Assembly (NCBI GenBank): GCA_019119645.1
Contig: DWWR01000065.1
Coordinates: 9,951 to 73,950, forward strand
Direction: 5' to 3'
From: Anaerobutyricum faecale
GTDB lineage: Bacteria; Bacillota; Clostridia; Lachnospirales; Lachnospiraceae
DNA: 64,000 nucleotides
In this document: in pieces, positions 53,696-62,086 of the stretch
Layout of the letters: each line of letters starts with the position of its first letter
How positions within the stretch are numbered: the stretch's first letter is position 1
Notes under the pieces: generated by a model
Database searches by the model: none
What the model saw: only the letters and a program-made list of their open reading frames with translations
Told to the model about the DNA's origin: nothing
Position numbers and translations under genes: made by a program

Positions 53696-55066
53696 TTATT
53701 TTCCTCCTCCTTTGATATCTTCCTCCCCGTTCTCTCCCCAGCGGATCGGAATATGCGCTTCCACAGTAAAGCCATTTTCTCCGTTATAGCGCAGTGTGCC
53801 CTGCAGTAGCTGCAGGCGTTCTTCCATGTGATGCAGGCCGAACCCTTTTTTTATGTCCGCACAGCCCTCTCCGTTATCCTGGATCCGGACAATGAGCGTG
53901 CCGTATTTCCGGCTGATATCAATCTGAATGGCCGTGGCATGCCCGTGCCGTATGGCATTGGTAATGCTCTCCTGTACGATCCGGTAGATGATCTCCTCCT
54001 CATCGTTGTTAAACCCATTCAGGGAAGTGCTGCAGTGGTAGTCAATGTCAATGTGAGCCACCGTCCGCATATCCTCCACAACGGTGGATATGGCCTTTTC
54101 CAGATCATATTTTTCCAGCGCGTCCGGCCGCAGTGCCTTCACAGAGCGGCGCACATCGGTGATACCCTGCCTGGCCACCTCCGTGATCACCTTCAGCTGC
54201 TTTTTAGCCATATCCGGCGCCACATCCATCAGCGCGATGCTGGCTTCCGTACCGGTGATGATGCCGGTGAGCGCATGCCCCAGGGTATCGTGGATCTCCC
54301 TGGCCAGACGGTTTCTCTCTCTGGTCGCCACCATCTGCTCCTTTTCCTCCGCGTACTGCTCCAGCTGTACATTGGCCTTTTGCAGTTCACTGTTGGCCTC
54401 GTTTAACTGCCGGTTCAGGGAGAGGATCCTCTCTTTCTCGTCAAACTGCGCCCACAAAAGCGATATCATATATACCAGAAAAATAAATGTATTGAGTGCG
54501 TTCAGCGCATTCTGCATTCCCGACATCAGCGCCCGGGCGTCGCTCTGATAATAATCCAGATAGACGGACAGCGGAATCACATCAAAATACACGGACATGA
54601 ACTCATAATTGATAAACAGATAAAATAGCGAGATCACCACCGCCACCGAGAACTTGATCCGGGATTTCGGGAAATATTTCATGGTATCCGCCAGCACCAG
54701 CAGAATCACTCCCATGTAGCTGAAGCCCAGCAGATAGCTCACCAGAAACCCCAGCAGAATCTCTATGCACACCTTCACCAGCAGCGCCGCTGCTGTCTCG
54801 CTCTGTATGTACATCACCAGCAGACAGGCTCCGTAAAGTCCCGCTGCCATGACTATGATCTTCCATCCCTCCCAGGTAAATCCGTGGGCCGCCCTCATAA
54901 ACTCCATGGCGGTTCCTGCCTGGGCATACCCGTGCAGACTGGCTGCCATAATGCCCGCCAGAAACAAAATAATCAGCAGATTTACATTTTTCATAACAAT
55001 CAGAACATAATCTGATATCTGTCGTTTTGCCACCGCGCCTTCCTCCTTCGTGCCGGCATTCTTCAT
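53696..55066 (-). CDS. NarL-type sensor histidine kinase with six membrane segments
   Basis: Up to 456 residues: about six hydrophobic helices in the first 210 residues, a coiled coil (about 215-250, LNRQLNEANSELQKANVQLEQ), a HisKA_3 site RNRLAREIHDTLGHALTG with the phosphorylated His, and an ATPase domain with NAIRHG and DNGEGC. There is almost no extracellular sensor domain, so ligand information must come from partners. The ATG at 55066 has AAGGAG close by; a GTG at 55033 with AGGAGG at 8 bases is an equally good start. Confidence 0.92.
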   Translation of the reverse strand: MKNAGTKEEGAVAKRQISDYVLIVMKNVNLLIILFLAGIMAASLHGYAQAGTAMEFMRAAHGFTWEGWKIIVMAAGLYGACLLVMYIQSETAAALLVKVCIEILLGFLVSYLLGFSYMGVILLVLADTMKYFPKSRIKFSVAVVISLFYLFINYEFMSVYFDVIPLSVYLDYYQSDARALMSGMQNALNALNTFIFLVYMISLLWAQFDEKERILSLNRQLNEANSELQKANVQLEQYAEEKEQMVATRERNRLAREIHDTLGHALTGIITGTEASIALMDVAPDMAKKQLKVITEVARQGITDVRRSVKALRPDALEKYDLEKAISTVVEDMRTVAHIDIDYHCSTSLNGFNNDEEEIIYRIVQESITNAIRHGHATAIQIDISRKYGTLIVRIQDNGEGCADIKKGFGLHHMEERLQLLQGTLRYNGENGFTVEAHIPIRWGENGEEDIKGGGK

Positions 55067-55156
55067 TTTGCTCCTTCTTCGGTTCCTACTGAGCGGATTT
55101 TCACCGGTCTTCGCTATCTGCCGCCGCCGGCATGTATCACCTCCGGTGCCTGCCGT

Positions 55157-56140
55157 CTATTGCCAGCGATCCGTTCCGAATGCTTCCACATTCTCTCCGT
55201 CAATCAGTTTCACCGGAACCAGCGTCATCTTCTCCACACTGTCTCCGTCCAGAAGACGGTAAATGGCGTCCGCCGCCTTGCCGCCGATCTGAGAAGGAAA
55301 CTGCACTGCCGTGGCCTCCATCATCCCCTCGTGGATCAGCGCTTTTGCGTCCGGGGAGCCGTCCACACCGTACACATCCACCGTATCCAGCATATCTTTT
55401 TCTTCCAGGGCTGCAATGACGCCCACCGCTGCCAGATCATTGAGGCAAAAGACCGTGTCAAAATCTGTTCCCCCGGCGATGGCTTCCTGCATGCCAGGCA
55501 TGGCAATCTCTGTCTGTCCTTCACACTCAATGGTTTTTACGATCTCAATACCCGGCTGTCCCTCCACCGTATCCAGGAATCCCTGTACCCGGTCTCTGCC
55601 CGACTGTGCCACCTGATGGGTCATGACAACCACCCGGGCCTTTTTATGCTGCTTAAGAAAATAACTGCCCACCATGGCCCCCGCGCCATAATTATCCGAT
55701 GTGATGGTACAGTCCACCACCTCCCGATCTGCCACTCCGGTATCCAGCACCACAATGCGGACTCCCTGCTCTTTTGCTTTTCGAAGGACATCCACGATTT
55801 TTTCTGAATCCACCGGAGTCACCACCAGCACATCAATCCCCATGGAAAGCATCTCCTCAATCTGCGTGATCTGCCGTTCCGCATTGAGGGCCGGATCTCT
55901 CATGACCATCCGGTCCCCTTCCGCCTCGATCCTCGCATTGATCTCTTCGCTCATGATCTTATAGAACGCGTTATTCATGGTCATATAACTGAGTCCGATC
56001 AGACGGGCATTTTCCTTCTGGGTCACAGAATAATCTTTACCGGAAATATGTATGGATACCACTGTCCCCACCACAGCCAGATTGACCAGGGCCAGAAATA
56101 CCCAGAAGAGTTTTCGGTACTTTTCTTTTATTTTCCGCAT
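55157..56140 (-). CDS. Membrane-anchored ribose/galactose-type sugar-binding protein
   Basis: 327 residues. An N-terminal anchor helix (about 10-31, LFWVFLALVNLAVVGTVVSI) has no lipobox. The periplasmic-binding-protein type 1 fold follows: LIGLSYMTMNNAFYKIMSEEI, VLVVTPVDSEKIVDVL, VFCLNDLAAVGVIAAL and VDVYGVDGSPDAKALI. It is the first gene of the cassette and precedes the kinase by 90 bp. Comparable sugar-binding proteins (such as XylFII) feed a kinase rather than a transporter; I infer the same here. Confidence 0.87.
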   Translation of the reverse strand: MRKIKEKYRKLFWVFLALVNLAVVGTVVSIHISGKDYSVTQKENARLIGLSYMTMNNAFYKIMSEEINARIEAEGDRMVMRDPALNAERQITQIEEMLSMGIDVLVVTPVDSEKIVDVLRKAKEQGVRIVVLDTGVADREVVDCTITSDNYGAGAMVGSYFLKQHKKARVVVMTHQVAQSGRDRVQGFLDTVEGQPGIEIVKTIECEGQTEIAMPGMQEAIAGGTDFDTVFCLNDLAAVGVIAALEEKDMLDTVDVYGVDGSPDAKALIHEGMMEATAVQFPSQIGGKAADAIYRLLDGDSVEKMTLVPVKLIDGENVEAFGTDRWQ

Positions 56141-56210
56141 TCCCTGCCTTCTTCACCTCTCTCTCATTTACCATATAAAAGTTTACCATTTACGAAAATT
56201 TATGTTTCTT

Positions 56211-56239
56211 ATTATAAAATCAAACCGCCTGTTGGTCAA
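56211..56239 (-). promoter_or_regulatory. Promoter of the sugar-sensor cassette
   Basis: Minus strand TTGACC, 17 bp, TATAAT, about 70 bp upstream of the sugar-binding protein start. Confidence 0.8.
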
Positions 56240-56253
56240 TTCTTCCGGGTAAC

Positions 56254-56293
56254 AAAAAAGAGGCAGCACATATGGTAAAACTGTGCTGCCTCT
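56254..56293 (-). terminator. Terminator after fruA
   Basis: Perfect 12-bp stem AGAGGCAGCACA / TGTGCTGCCTCT followed by six T on the minus strand. Confidence 0.9.
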
Positions 56294-56369
56294 CTCCGGA
56301 CGCTGTGCCTCCAGCATTCCGGATTTCAATTACAGAATTTATATTTAAGGTTAGATTATAGAGAAGATT

Positions 56370-58304
56370 CTATTTTGCCACTGGTTTTCTCAAAACTCCC
56401 AGCAGTACCGCACCGATTATGGAACCGACCAGCAGCGCCACAATATACATCAGCGCATTGCCTACCACAGGGAATACGAAGATTCCGCCGTGAGGTGCCA
56501 TCAGTGTACATTTAAACGCCATGGACAGTGCTCCTGCCGCTGCGGAACCGATCACGCAGGATGGGATCACATGAAGCGGATCGCCGGCTGCGTAAGGGAT
56601 GGCTGCCTCGGAGATAAAGCAGAGACCCATGATGGCGTTGACCGGAGCTGCCTTGCGGTCGTTATCAGAGAATTTATTTTTAAATACCCAGGATGCGATG
56701 GCAATGGCAATCGGAGGAACCATGCCGCCGACCATGACCGCTGCCATGATCATGTATCCGCTGTCAGACTGGGATGCCAGCGCTGCTGTACCGAATACGT
56801 AAGCCGCTTTGTTGAACGGGCCGCCCATGTCGATGGACATCATACCGGCTACCACCAGACCCAGAACAATGGAGTTTACTCCGCCCAGAGAATTCAGTCC
56901 GTTGGACAACAGCTGATTCAGCCAGGAAAAGAATGGGTTTACTGCCAGCATGATCACGCTGATGCCCAGCAGTCCGATCACCGGATAAATGAGCATCGGA
57001 CGGATACCGTCCATGGAAGCCGGAAGTTTTTCTGTCGCTTTCTTTAAGAGCAATACCAGATATCCTGCCACGAAACCTGCAAACAGAGCGCCCAGGAATC
57101 CTCCGGAAATCACGCTGATGCTGGAATCAAACGCAGATGCGAAAGTGGTTCCGGCGTTGGCAAGATAACCACCCACGAAGCCGACCATCAAGCCCGGCCG
57201 GTCCGCGATACTCATGGCGATGTATCCGGCAAGGATCGGCAGCATGAAGCCGAAAGCTGCATTGCCAGCCGTCTTAAAGAAGGCTGCCACCGGTGTGTTC
57301 ATACCAAAGTTGGACGGGTCAATGCTGTAATCATCCAGCAGGAAGGCGATGGCAATGAGGATACCGCCGCCGATGACAAACGGAAGCATGTTGGAAACAC
57401 CGTTCATCAGATGTTTATAAATCTGATGGCCAACTCCTTCTCCTTCTTCCCCGGCAGAGGCACTCGCTCCGCCTTTATGATGATAGACCGGAGCTTCTCC
57501 ATTCACTATTTTTTCGATCAGTTCCTGTGGTTTGTGGATACCGTCGGAAACCTTGACTTTCAGGAGCGGTTTTCCGTCAAAACGGGCCATCTCCACATTT
57601 TTATCCGCCGCGATGATGATACCGTCGCAGGCTTCAATTTCTTCTTTTGTCAGTACATTTTTTGCTCCGGAAGAACCGTTGGTCTCCGCTTTCAGCGGGA
57701 TTCCCATCTCTTTTCCCTTCTCTTCCAGGGCCTCCGCAGCCATATACGTATGGGCGATACCTGTCGGGCAGGCGGTAACCGCCAGCACCCGGTAGCCTGA
57801 TGCCGGTTCCTCTGCCGGAGCCTCTGCGGCTTCTTCTTCCGGATATTTCTCTGCTTCTTTTTCATTGATGGCCTTCAGAAAAGCATCAACATTTTCTGCG
57901 GTGAGCAGTTTATTTCTGAACTCTCCGTCCATCAAAATGGTGGACAGTCTGGAGAGCGCTTCCAGATGAACGTCGGAACCCTCTGCCGGAGCCGCGATCA
58001 TAAAAAACAGATTGGATGGCTGTCCGTCGAGAGCCTCGCAGTCCACACCCTGCGGTACGGTGATCGCCGCGATACCCGGCTGTTTCACTGCGTTGTTTTT
58101 GGAATGCGGAATGCAGATTCCATCCGCGATGGCGGTCGGTCCCTCAGATTCTCTTTTCAAAATCCCTTTCTTGAACTTTGCCTTGTCGGAAATATTTCCA
58201 ACCTTGCTGTGAAGGTCAATGAGCAGATCAAGCATCTGATCTTTGGTGGAGACATCTGCATTTAAAACAACCGCTTCTTTTTTCAATAAATCAACGATTC
58301 TCAT
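56370..58304 (-). CDS. fruA: PTS fructose transporter EIIABC
   Basis: 644 residues with domains in the order IIA-IIB-IIC. IIA (1-150) carries His in GICIPHSKNNAV. IIB (about 165-265) carries the phosphocysteine in AVTACPTGIAHTYMAAEAL. IIC (about 290-640) is the fructose-family membrane part. It imports fructose as fructose-1-phosphate. The ATG at 58304 is 7 bases after AGGAG. It follows fruK with a 126-bp spacer containing a hairpin. Confidence 0.95.
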   Translation of the reverse strand: MRIVDLLKKEAVVLNADVSTKDQMLDLLIDLHSKVGNISDKAKFKKGILKRESEGPTAIADGICIPHSKNNAVKQPGIAAITVPQGVDCEALDGQPSNLFFMIAAPAEGSDVHLEALSRLSTILMDGEFRNKLLTAENVDAFLKAINEKEAEKYPEEEAAEAPAEEPASGYRVLAVTACPTGIAHTYMAAEALEEKGKEMGIPLKAETNGSSGAKNVLTKEEIEACDGIIIAADKNVEMARFDGKPLLKVKVSDGIHKPQELIEKIVNGEAPVYHHKGGASASAGEEGEGVGHQIYKHLMNGVSNMLPFVIGGGILIAIAFLLDDYSIDPSNFGMNTPVAAFFKTAGNAAFGFMLPILAGYIAMSIADRPGLMVGFVGGYLANAGTTFASAFDSSISVISGGFLGALFAGFVAGYLVLLLKKATEKLPASMDGIRPMLIYPVIGLLGISVIMLAVNPFFSWLNQLLSNGLNSLGGVNSIVLGLVVAGMMSIDMGGPFNKAAYVFGTAALASQSDSGYMIMAAVMVGGMVPPIAIAIASWVFKNKFSDNDRKAAPVNAIMGLCFISEAAIPYAAGDPLHVIPSCVIGSAAAGALSMAFKCTLMAPHGGIFVFPVVGNALMYIVALLVGSIIGAVLLGVLRKPVAK

Positions 58305-58334
58305 AATCATTCTCCTTCTTTTCATGACTTTATG

Positions 58335-58369
58335 GGCGGTACGTTCGCCTGTACTGCAAACATACCGCC
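58335..58369 (-). other. Hairpin between fruK and fruA
   Basis: GGCGGTAtGTT / AACgTACCGCC arms, no U tract; perhaps an mRNA processing or stabilising element. Confidence 0.45.
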
Positions 58370-58430
58370 ATGCATTACTACGTATTTTCCCCTGTTATCT
58401 GGTTTGTATTATCTGTCAAGGTTATGCCGC

Positions 58431-59333
58431 CTAAAGCTGCGCCAGCATTTCCTCGAACATCTCCCGGGAAGCCAGTCCCTCGGAAAATGCGGTGGCGCTG
58501 CCCGCCGCCGTTCCATTCTTTAAGGCTTCTTTATAACTTCCGGTTCTCAGATAGCCGGCCACAAAACCAGCCACCATGGAATCGCCCGCTCCCACGGAAT
58601 TGATCACTTTTCCCTTCGGTGTTCCCATCTGAATGGTCTCACCGTCTTCTGTGATCAGGATAGCGCCGTCGCCGGCCATGGAGATCAGCACGTTGCGCGC
58701 ACCCATTTTCTGCAGCTCTCCGGCGTAATGTTCGATATCTTCCCTTGTTTCACAGACCGTATCGAACATCTCTCCCAGCTCGTGATTGTTCGGTTTGATA
58801 AGAAACGGATGATATTTCAAGACATTTAACAGAAGATCCTTTGTGGCATCCACCACAGTCCGGATTTTCTTTCCGGAAAGCGCCGCAAGAATTCTCTCAT
58901 AAATATCTTCCGGCAGAGTATTTGGAATACTTCCTGCCAGTACCAGGATGTCATCTTCTCCCAGCGCCTGTAATTTCTCAAAAAGAGCATCGATGGCCTC
59001 CTGTGTGATCACCGGGCCCTGTCCGTTGATTTCCGTCTCATCCCCGTGTTTTACTTTCACGTTGATCCTGGAATTTCCTTCCGGCAGATGTATGAAATCT
59101 GTATGCATCCCCTGGGCCGCCAGGCCTTCTTCGATGGCTTTTCCCGTAAATCCGGCCACAAATCCCAGGGCTGTCGTCTCCATGCCGAGGGTATTTAATA
59201 TAGTAGAAACGTTGATTCCTTTTCCTCCATAAAAAATGGATTCTCTGGTGGCTCTGTTGATATCGCCCAGCTTCAGCTGATCCAGAAATACCACATAATC
59301 AAGTGCCGGATTAAATGTAACAGTGTAAATCAT
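58431..59333 (-). CDS. fruK: 1-phosphofructokinase
   Basis: A 300-residue PfkB-family sugar kinase. VTFNPALDYVVFLDQL, FYGGKGINVSTILNTLG and the active-site motif NSVGAGDSMVAGFVAGYL are all present. It phosphorylates fructose-1-phosphate, the product of the neighbouring EIIABC, to fructose-1,6-bisphosphate. It is the first gene of fruK-fruA; no DeoR-type FruR gene is next to it. Confidence 0.94.
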   Translation of the reverse strand: MIYTVTFNPALDYVVFLDQLKLGDINRATRESIFYGGKGINVSTILNTLGMETTALGFVAGFTGKAIEEGLAAQGMHTDFIHLPEGNSRINVKVKHGDETEINGQGPVITQEAIDALFEKLQALGEDDILVLAGSIPNTLPEDIYERILAALSGKKIRTVVDATKDLLLNVLKYHPFLIKPNNHELGEMFDTVCETREDIEHYAGELQKMGARNVLISMAGDGAILITEDGETIQMGTPKGKVINSVGAGDSMVAGFVAGYLRTGSYKEALKNGTAAGSATAFSEGLASREMFEEMLAQL

Positions 59334-59452
59334 ATTCGCAACCCTCCTTTTGTCTTACTTTGCCCAGAACCGCTCTGTTTCACTCACAAAAGCAGTCCAA
59401 AATTTAATATTGCCTGAAAATCTTAAAGTTTTCTTTCATTTATGTCTGAAAC

Positions 59453-59461
59453 ATCATAGCA
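59453..59461 (-). promoter_or_regulatory. Extended -10 of the fruK promoter
   Basis: Minus strand TGCTATGAT (TG-n-TATGAT), about 120 bp upstream of fruK; the -35 is poor, suggesting regulator dependence. Confidence 0.5.
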
Positions 59462-59483
59462 GATTCTTTTCCCGAATGCACAT

Positions 59484-59542
59484 AACAAATGTCACCTGTC
59501 TCGTTGAAAATTGTCATATCTTTCATATGACAAATGTCATAT
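59484..59542. promoter_or_regulatory. Palindromic operator cluster between fruK and the divergent gene
   Basis: Perfect palindrome arms ATATGACA / TGTCATAT at 59525-59542. The overlapping pair TTGTCATAT (59511) / ATATGACAA (59525-59533) and a further half-site ACAAATGTCA near 59485 give repeated TGTCA boxes. It sits between the two divergent promoters. Confidence 0.65.
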
Positions 59543-59574
59543 GGCCTGCGTCAAATTACAAAAAAAGACGGTTC

Positions 59575-59603
59575 TTGACACCGGAGTCATTTTTCTCTAT
59601 ACT
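59575..59603 (+). promoter_or_regulatory. Promoter of the zinc-ribbon membrane protein gene
   Basis: TTGACA, 17 bp, TATACT, about 70 bp upstream of the start and right next to the palindrome cluster. Confidence 0.85.
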
Positions 59604-59674
59604 TTCCATACCTTGTTTCAGTGACAGTAAGAATTACCAAAGCCCGAGAGCTTTATTTATAAGGAGGTTTTGTC

Positions 59675-60562
59675 ATGAAATGTCCAAACTGCGGCCGGCC
59701 GTATGAGGAGAACGAGACCATCTGTCCTTCCTGTGGACAGCCATTGAGCAACGCCCGGTATACGCCGGTCGACTCCCATCCCTCCCGCCGGAAAAAATCA
59801 AACCAGGAGATACCGGAATCCGGTTCTCCGGACGGCGTAACCCATAAATCAAAAAAGAAAGGCCGGAGACTCCTTCTGGTTCTTCTGATCCTTATTATTC
59901 TCGCTGCCGCCGGCGCCGGAGGATATTTTTACTATATTCATCAGGTCACGGGCCGGTGCGAAGATGCGGTCAGACAAATTTTTACCATGGCCAAAAGTAT
60001 GGATTTCTCCTCCGTTGACCCGGCTTATCTGCCAGAAGCCCTGCAGGAAAATCCAAACATCCGGGATTATATCAGAGAGTATGTCAACGACACTCTGGAA
60101 GAGTATCAGGTCGACAGGATTCTGGATGCCGCCGGCATTGATATTGACACCGATGAGCTGTGCGATGAGATTCTCCGGTCTGCCAGCTATACCATCACCG
60201 GCACCCAGACCAGCTACAATCGCTGCACGGTTTCCGTCCACACGGAAAACACAGATTTTTCCACCCTTCCTGAAACCATCGCCGGTGAGATTGAGAATAG
60301 TGTCTCCGGCTCCTCGTTCTGGGACAGCCTGCGGGATCTCTTCTCTTCTATTTTTTCCGGACACGGACACGAGGAAGAGAATGAGGAACAGGAGGACAGT
60401 GATCTGTTCTCGTCCTTGTACGATGATTTCCGGGAATCCGCTCCCATGACGGAAACCGACGGCACCATCGTCTTCGGCATCGATCACGGACAGTGGACGC
60501 TGCTTTCCATGGACGAAGAACTTCTTTACAGTTATTATGGTCTGTCGGCGCTGGCGGAATAA
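59675..60562 (+). CDS. Zinc-ribbon domain single-pass membrane protein
   Basis: 295 residues. An N-terminal zinc ribbon (MKCPNCGRPYEENETICPSCGQ, two CxxC pairs) is followed by a basic linker, one membrane helix at about 65-88 (LLLVLLILIILAAAGAGGYFYY) and an outside domain of about 200 residues with an acidic patch (EEENEEQEDSD). AAGGAGG precedes the ATG. Proteins of this layout are common in Clostridia and their role is unknown. It ends at a strong bidirectional terminator. Confidence 0.85.
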   Translation: MKCPNCGRPYEENETICPSCGQPLSNARYTPVDSHPSRRKKSNQEIPESGSPDGVTHKSKKKGRRLLLVLLILIILAAAGAGGYFYYIHQVTGRCEDAVRQIFTMAKSMDFSSVDPAYLPEALQENPNIRDYIREYVNDTLEEYQVDRILDAAGIDIDTDELCDEILRSASYTITGTQTSYNRCTVSVHTENTDFSTLPETIAGEIENSVSGSSFWDSLRDLFSSIFSGHGHEEENEEQEDSDLFSSLYDDFRESAPMTETDGTIVFGIDHGQWTLLSMDEELLYSYYGLSALAE

Positions 60563-60619
60563 AAGCGACGGCAGCAAAACTGTTGTTGAGAAGCCCCTTC
60601 CCGCCAAACTGCGCCACAC

Positions 60620-60667
60620 AAAAAAGACGGCAGAGTCATCAAACCAAAGAACTCTGCCGTCTTTTTT
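60620..60667. terminator. Bidirectional terminator
   Basis: AAAAAAGACGGCAGAG / CTCTGCCGTCTTTTTT perfect 16-bp arms between convergent genes (zinc-ribbon protein on plus, HPr-like on minus). Confidence 0.92.
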
Positions 60668-60709
60668 ATTATATACACTTTGCCCGGGAGATACTTCCCC
60701 ACAGCATTT

Positions 60710-60976
60710 TTATTGAGCTTTTATCTCATTATTCAGATATCTCTCTATATGTTCAATCGCCTGCTGCTCGTCGTCACCGGCCGCTGACACGGTGATTTCC
60801 TCGCCGGCCGCCAATCCCAGCGTCATCATCCCCATGATGCTCTTGGCATTGACTTTCTTATTTTCCACTTCTACATATACCCGGCTGTCATACTGACTTG
60901 CCGTCTGTATAAACAACGCGATGGTGCTAGGGTCCAGACCTGTTGGAATTTTTATTTCCATCCTTTTCGTAATCAT
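60710..60976 (-). CDS. crh: Crh-like HPr paralogue (Asp15, Ser46)
   Basis: 88 residues of the HPr fold. Position 15, the histidine phosphorylated by enzyme I in HPr, is Asp (PTGLDPST), and Arg17 is Ser. Ser46, the HPr-kinase site, is kept in VNAKSIMGMM. It follows whiA in the order murB-rapZ-whiA-this gene, comparable to yvcJ-yvcK-yvcL-crh of Bacillus subtilis. It therefore cannot carry PTS phosphate and is probably a regulator acting through Ser46-P with CcpA. The ATG at 60976 follows AGGAGG. Confidence 0.82.
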   Translation of the reverse strand: MITKRMEIKIPTGLDPSTIALFIQTASQYDSRVYVEVENKKVNAKSIMGMMTLGLAAGEEITVSAAGDDEQQAIEHIERYLNNEIKAQ

Positions 60977-61110
60977 TATTTACCTCCTACTTTGAAAAAT
61001 ATGCTGTCTGCCCGGCTTTTTCATCCACAGAGAAACATGTCTTCCGCGGTATCCTAAAGGACAGCCTGTAAAAAAGCCATTTATGTCAGTACCTCTGTCA
61101 TGGGAGGATT

Positions 61111-62067
61111 CTAAATGCGTCCACCCTCTCTTAAATGCTGCGCCATCTGGCCCAGCTTTCTTAATCTATGATTCACACCGGACTTCCCCACGGGCGGATG
61201 GAGCATCTCCCCCAGCTCTTTCAACGCCGCCTCCGGCTCTTCCAGCCTGGCGTAGGCGACATCCCGCAGATTCTCCGGTAATTTATCTAATCCGACAGTC
61301 TTCCTGATATATTCGATATCTTCTATCTGTTTGCGTGCGGCGGAAACCGTTTTGTTTATGTTGGCCGCCTCACAGTTCACTCTCCGGTTTACGGAGTTTC
61401 GCACATCCTTTACAATACGTATATTCTCAAACTTCATCATGGCGACATGCGCTTCCATGATGCTGAGGGCATCCGAAATCATGGAACCCTCTTTCAGATA
61501 TACCACGTGATACTTCTTCCGGAGTACGATTTTGGCTTCCAGTCCGAAAAACTGCATAAAATCTTTCAGCTGTTCCGCCTTCCGTCCGTCCACACAGGTA
61601 ATCTCAAAATGATAATTTCTCTCCGGGTCTGTCACGGAGCCGGCCGCAAGAAAGGCCCCTCGCAGGAACGCTCTCCGGCAGCATGTTCTGCGCAGAATCG
61701 GGTTATCCGTCAGATACTCCTCCTCGTCCATCTGACCCCGGTTATTCATGAGACCTGTAGTCTTTAATACCTGCAGAACGTTTGCCGCTCCCTCCACCGA
61801 TATGGCGAAGATATGACTCTTTTTCCCGCTCTCATGCTGTGACACCACCACTTTGGGCTGAAAACGAAACGCTTTCTTCAAAAGCAGATAAAATCGTTTG
61901 GCAACTGCAATATTTTCTGTCTCCAGAGCGATCAGATATCCACTGCTCTCTGAGCAGTGCACCCTGGCGCTGAAACTGATGACCGCCGCCAGTTCCGCCA
62001 CAACACAATGCAGTTCATGACCCGACAGATGAACCAGTTCTTCCTTCACATCTGAAGAAAATGACAT
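61111..62067 (-). CDS. whiA: DNA-binding protein WhiA
   Basis: 318 residues. The N-terminal LAGLIDADG-like part contains RRAFLRGAFLAAGSVTDPERNYHFEI, and the C-terminal helix-turn-helix has YIRKTVGLDKLPENLRDVAYARLEEPEAALKELGEML. WhiA is a conserved cell division/sporulation-linked regulator of Gram-positive bacteria. The ATG at 62067 gives the conserved MSFSSDVKEEL start. It follows rapZ by 19 bp. Confidence 0.94.
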   Translation of the reverse strand: MSFSSDVKEELVHLSGHELHCVVAELAAVISFSARVHCSESSGYLIALETENIAVAKRFYLLLKKAFRFQPKVVVSQHESGKKSHIFAISVEGAANVLQVLKTTGLMNNRGQMDEEEYLTDNPILRRTCCRRAFLRGAFLAAGSVTDPERNYHFEITCVDGRKAEQLKDFMQFFGLEAKIVLRKKYHVVYLKEGSMISDALSIMEAHVAMMKFENIRIVKDVRNSVNRRVNCEAANINKTVSAARKQIEDIEYIRKTVGLDKLPENLRDVAYARLEEPEAALKELGEMLHPPVGKSGVNHRLRKLGQMAQHLREGGRI

Positions 62068-62086
62068 CTCCGCATCTGCCTCCCTG

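Noticed and set aside
62067..62086. yvcK expected between rapZ and whiA.
   Set aside because: The gap is 19 bp; the gene is absent from this cluster and may be elsewhere.
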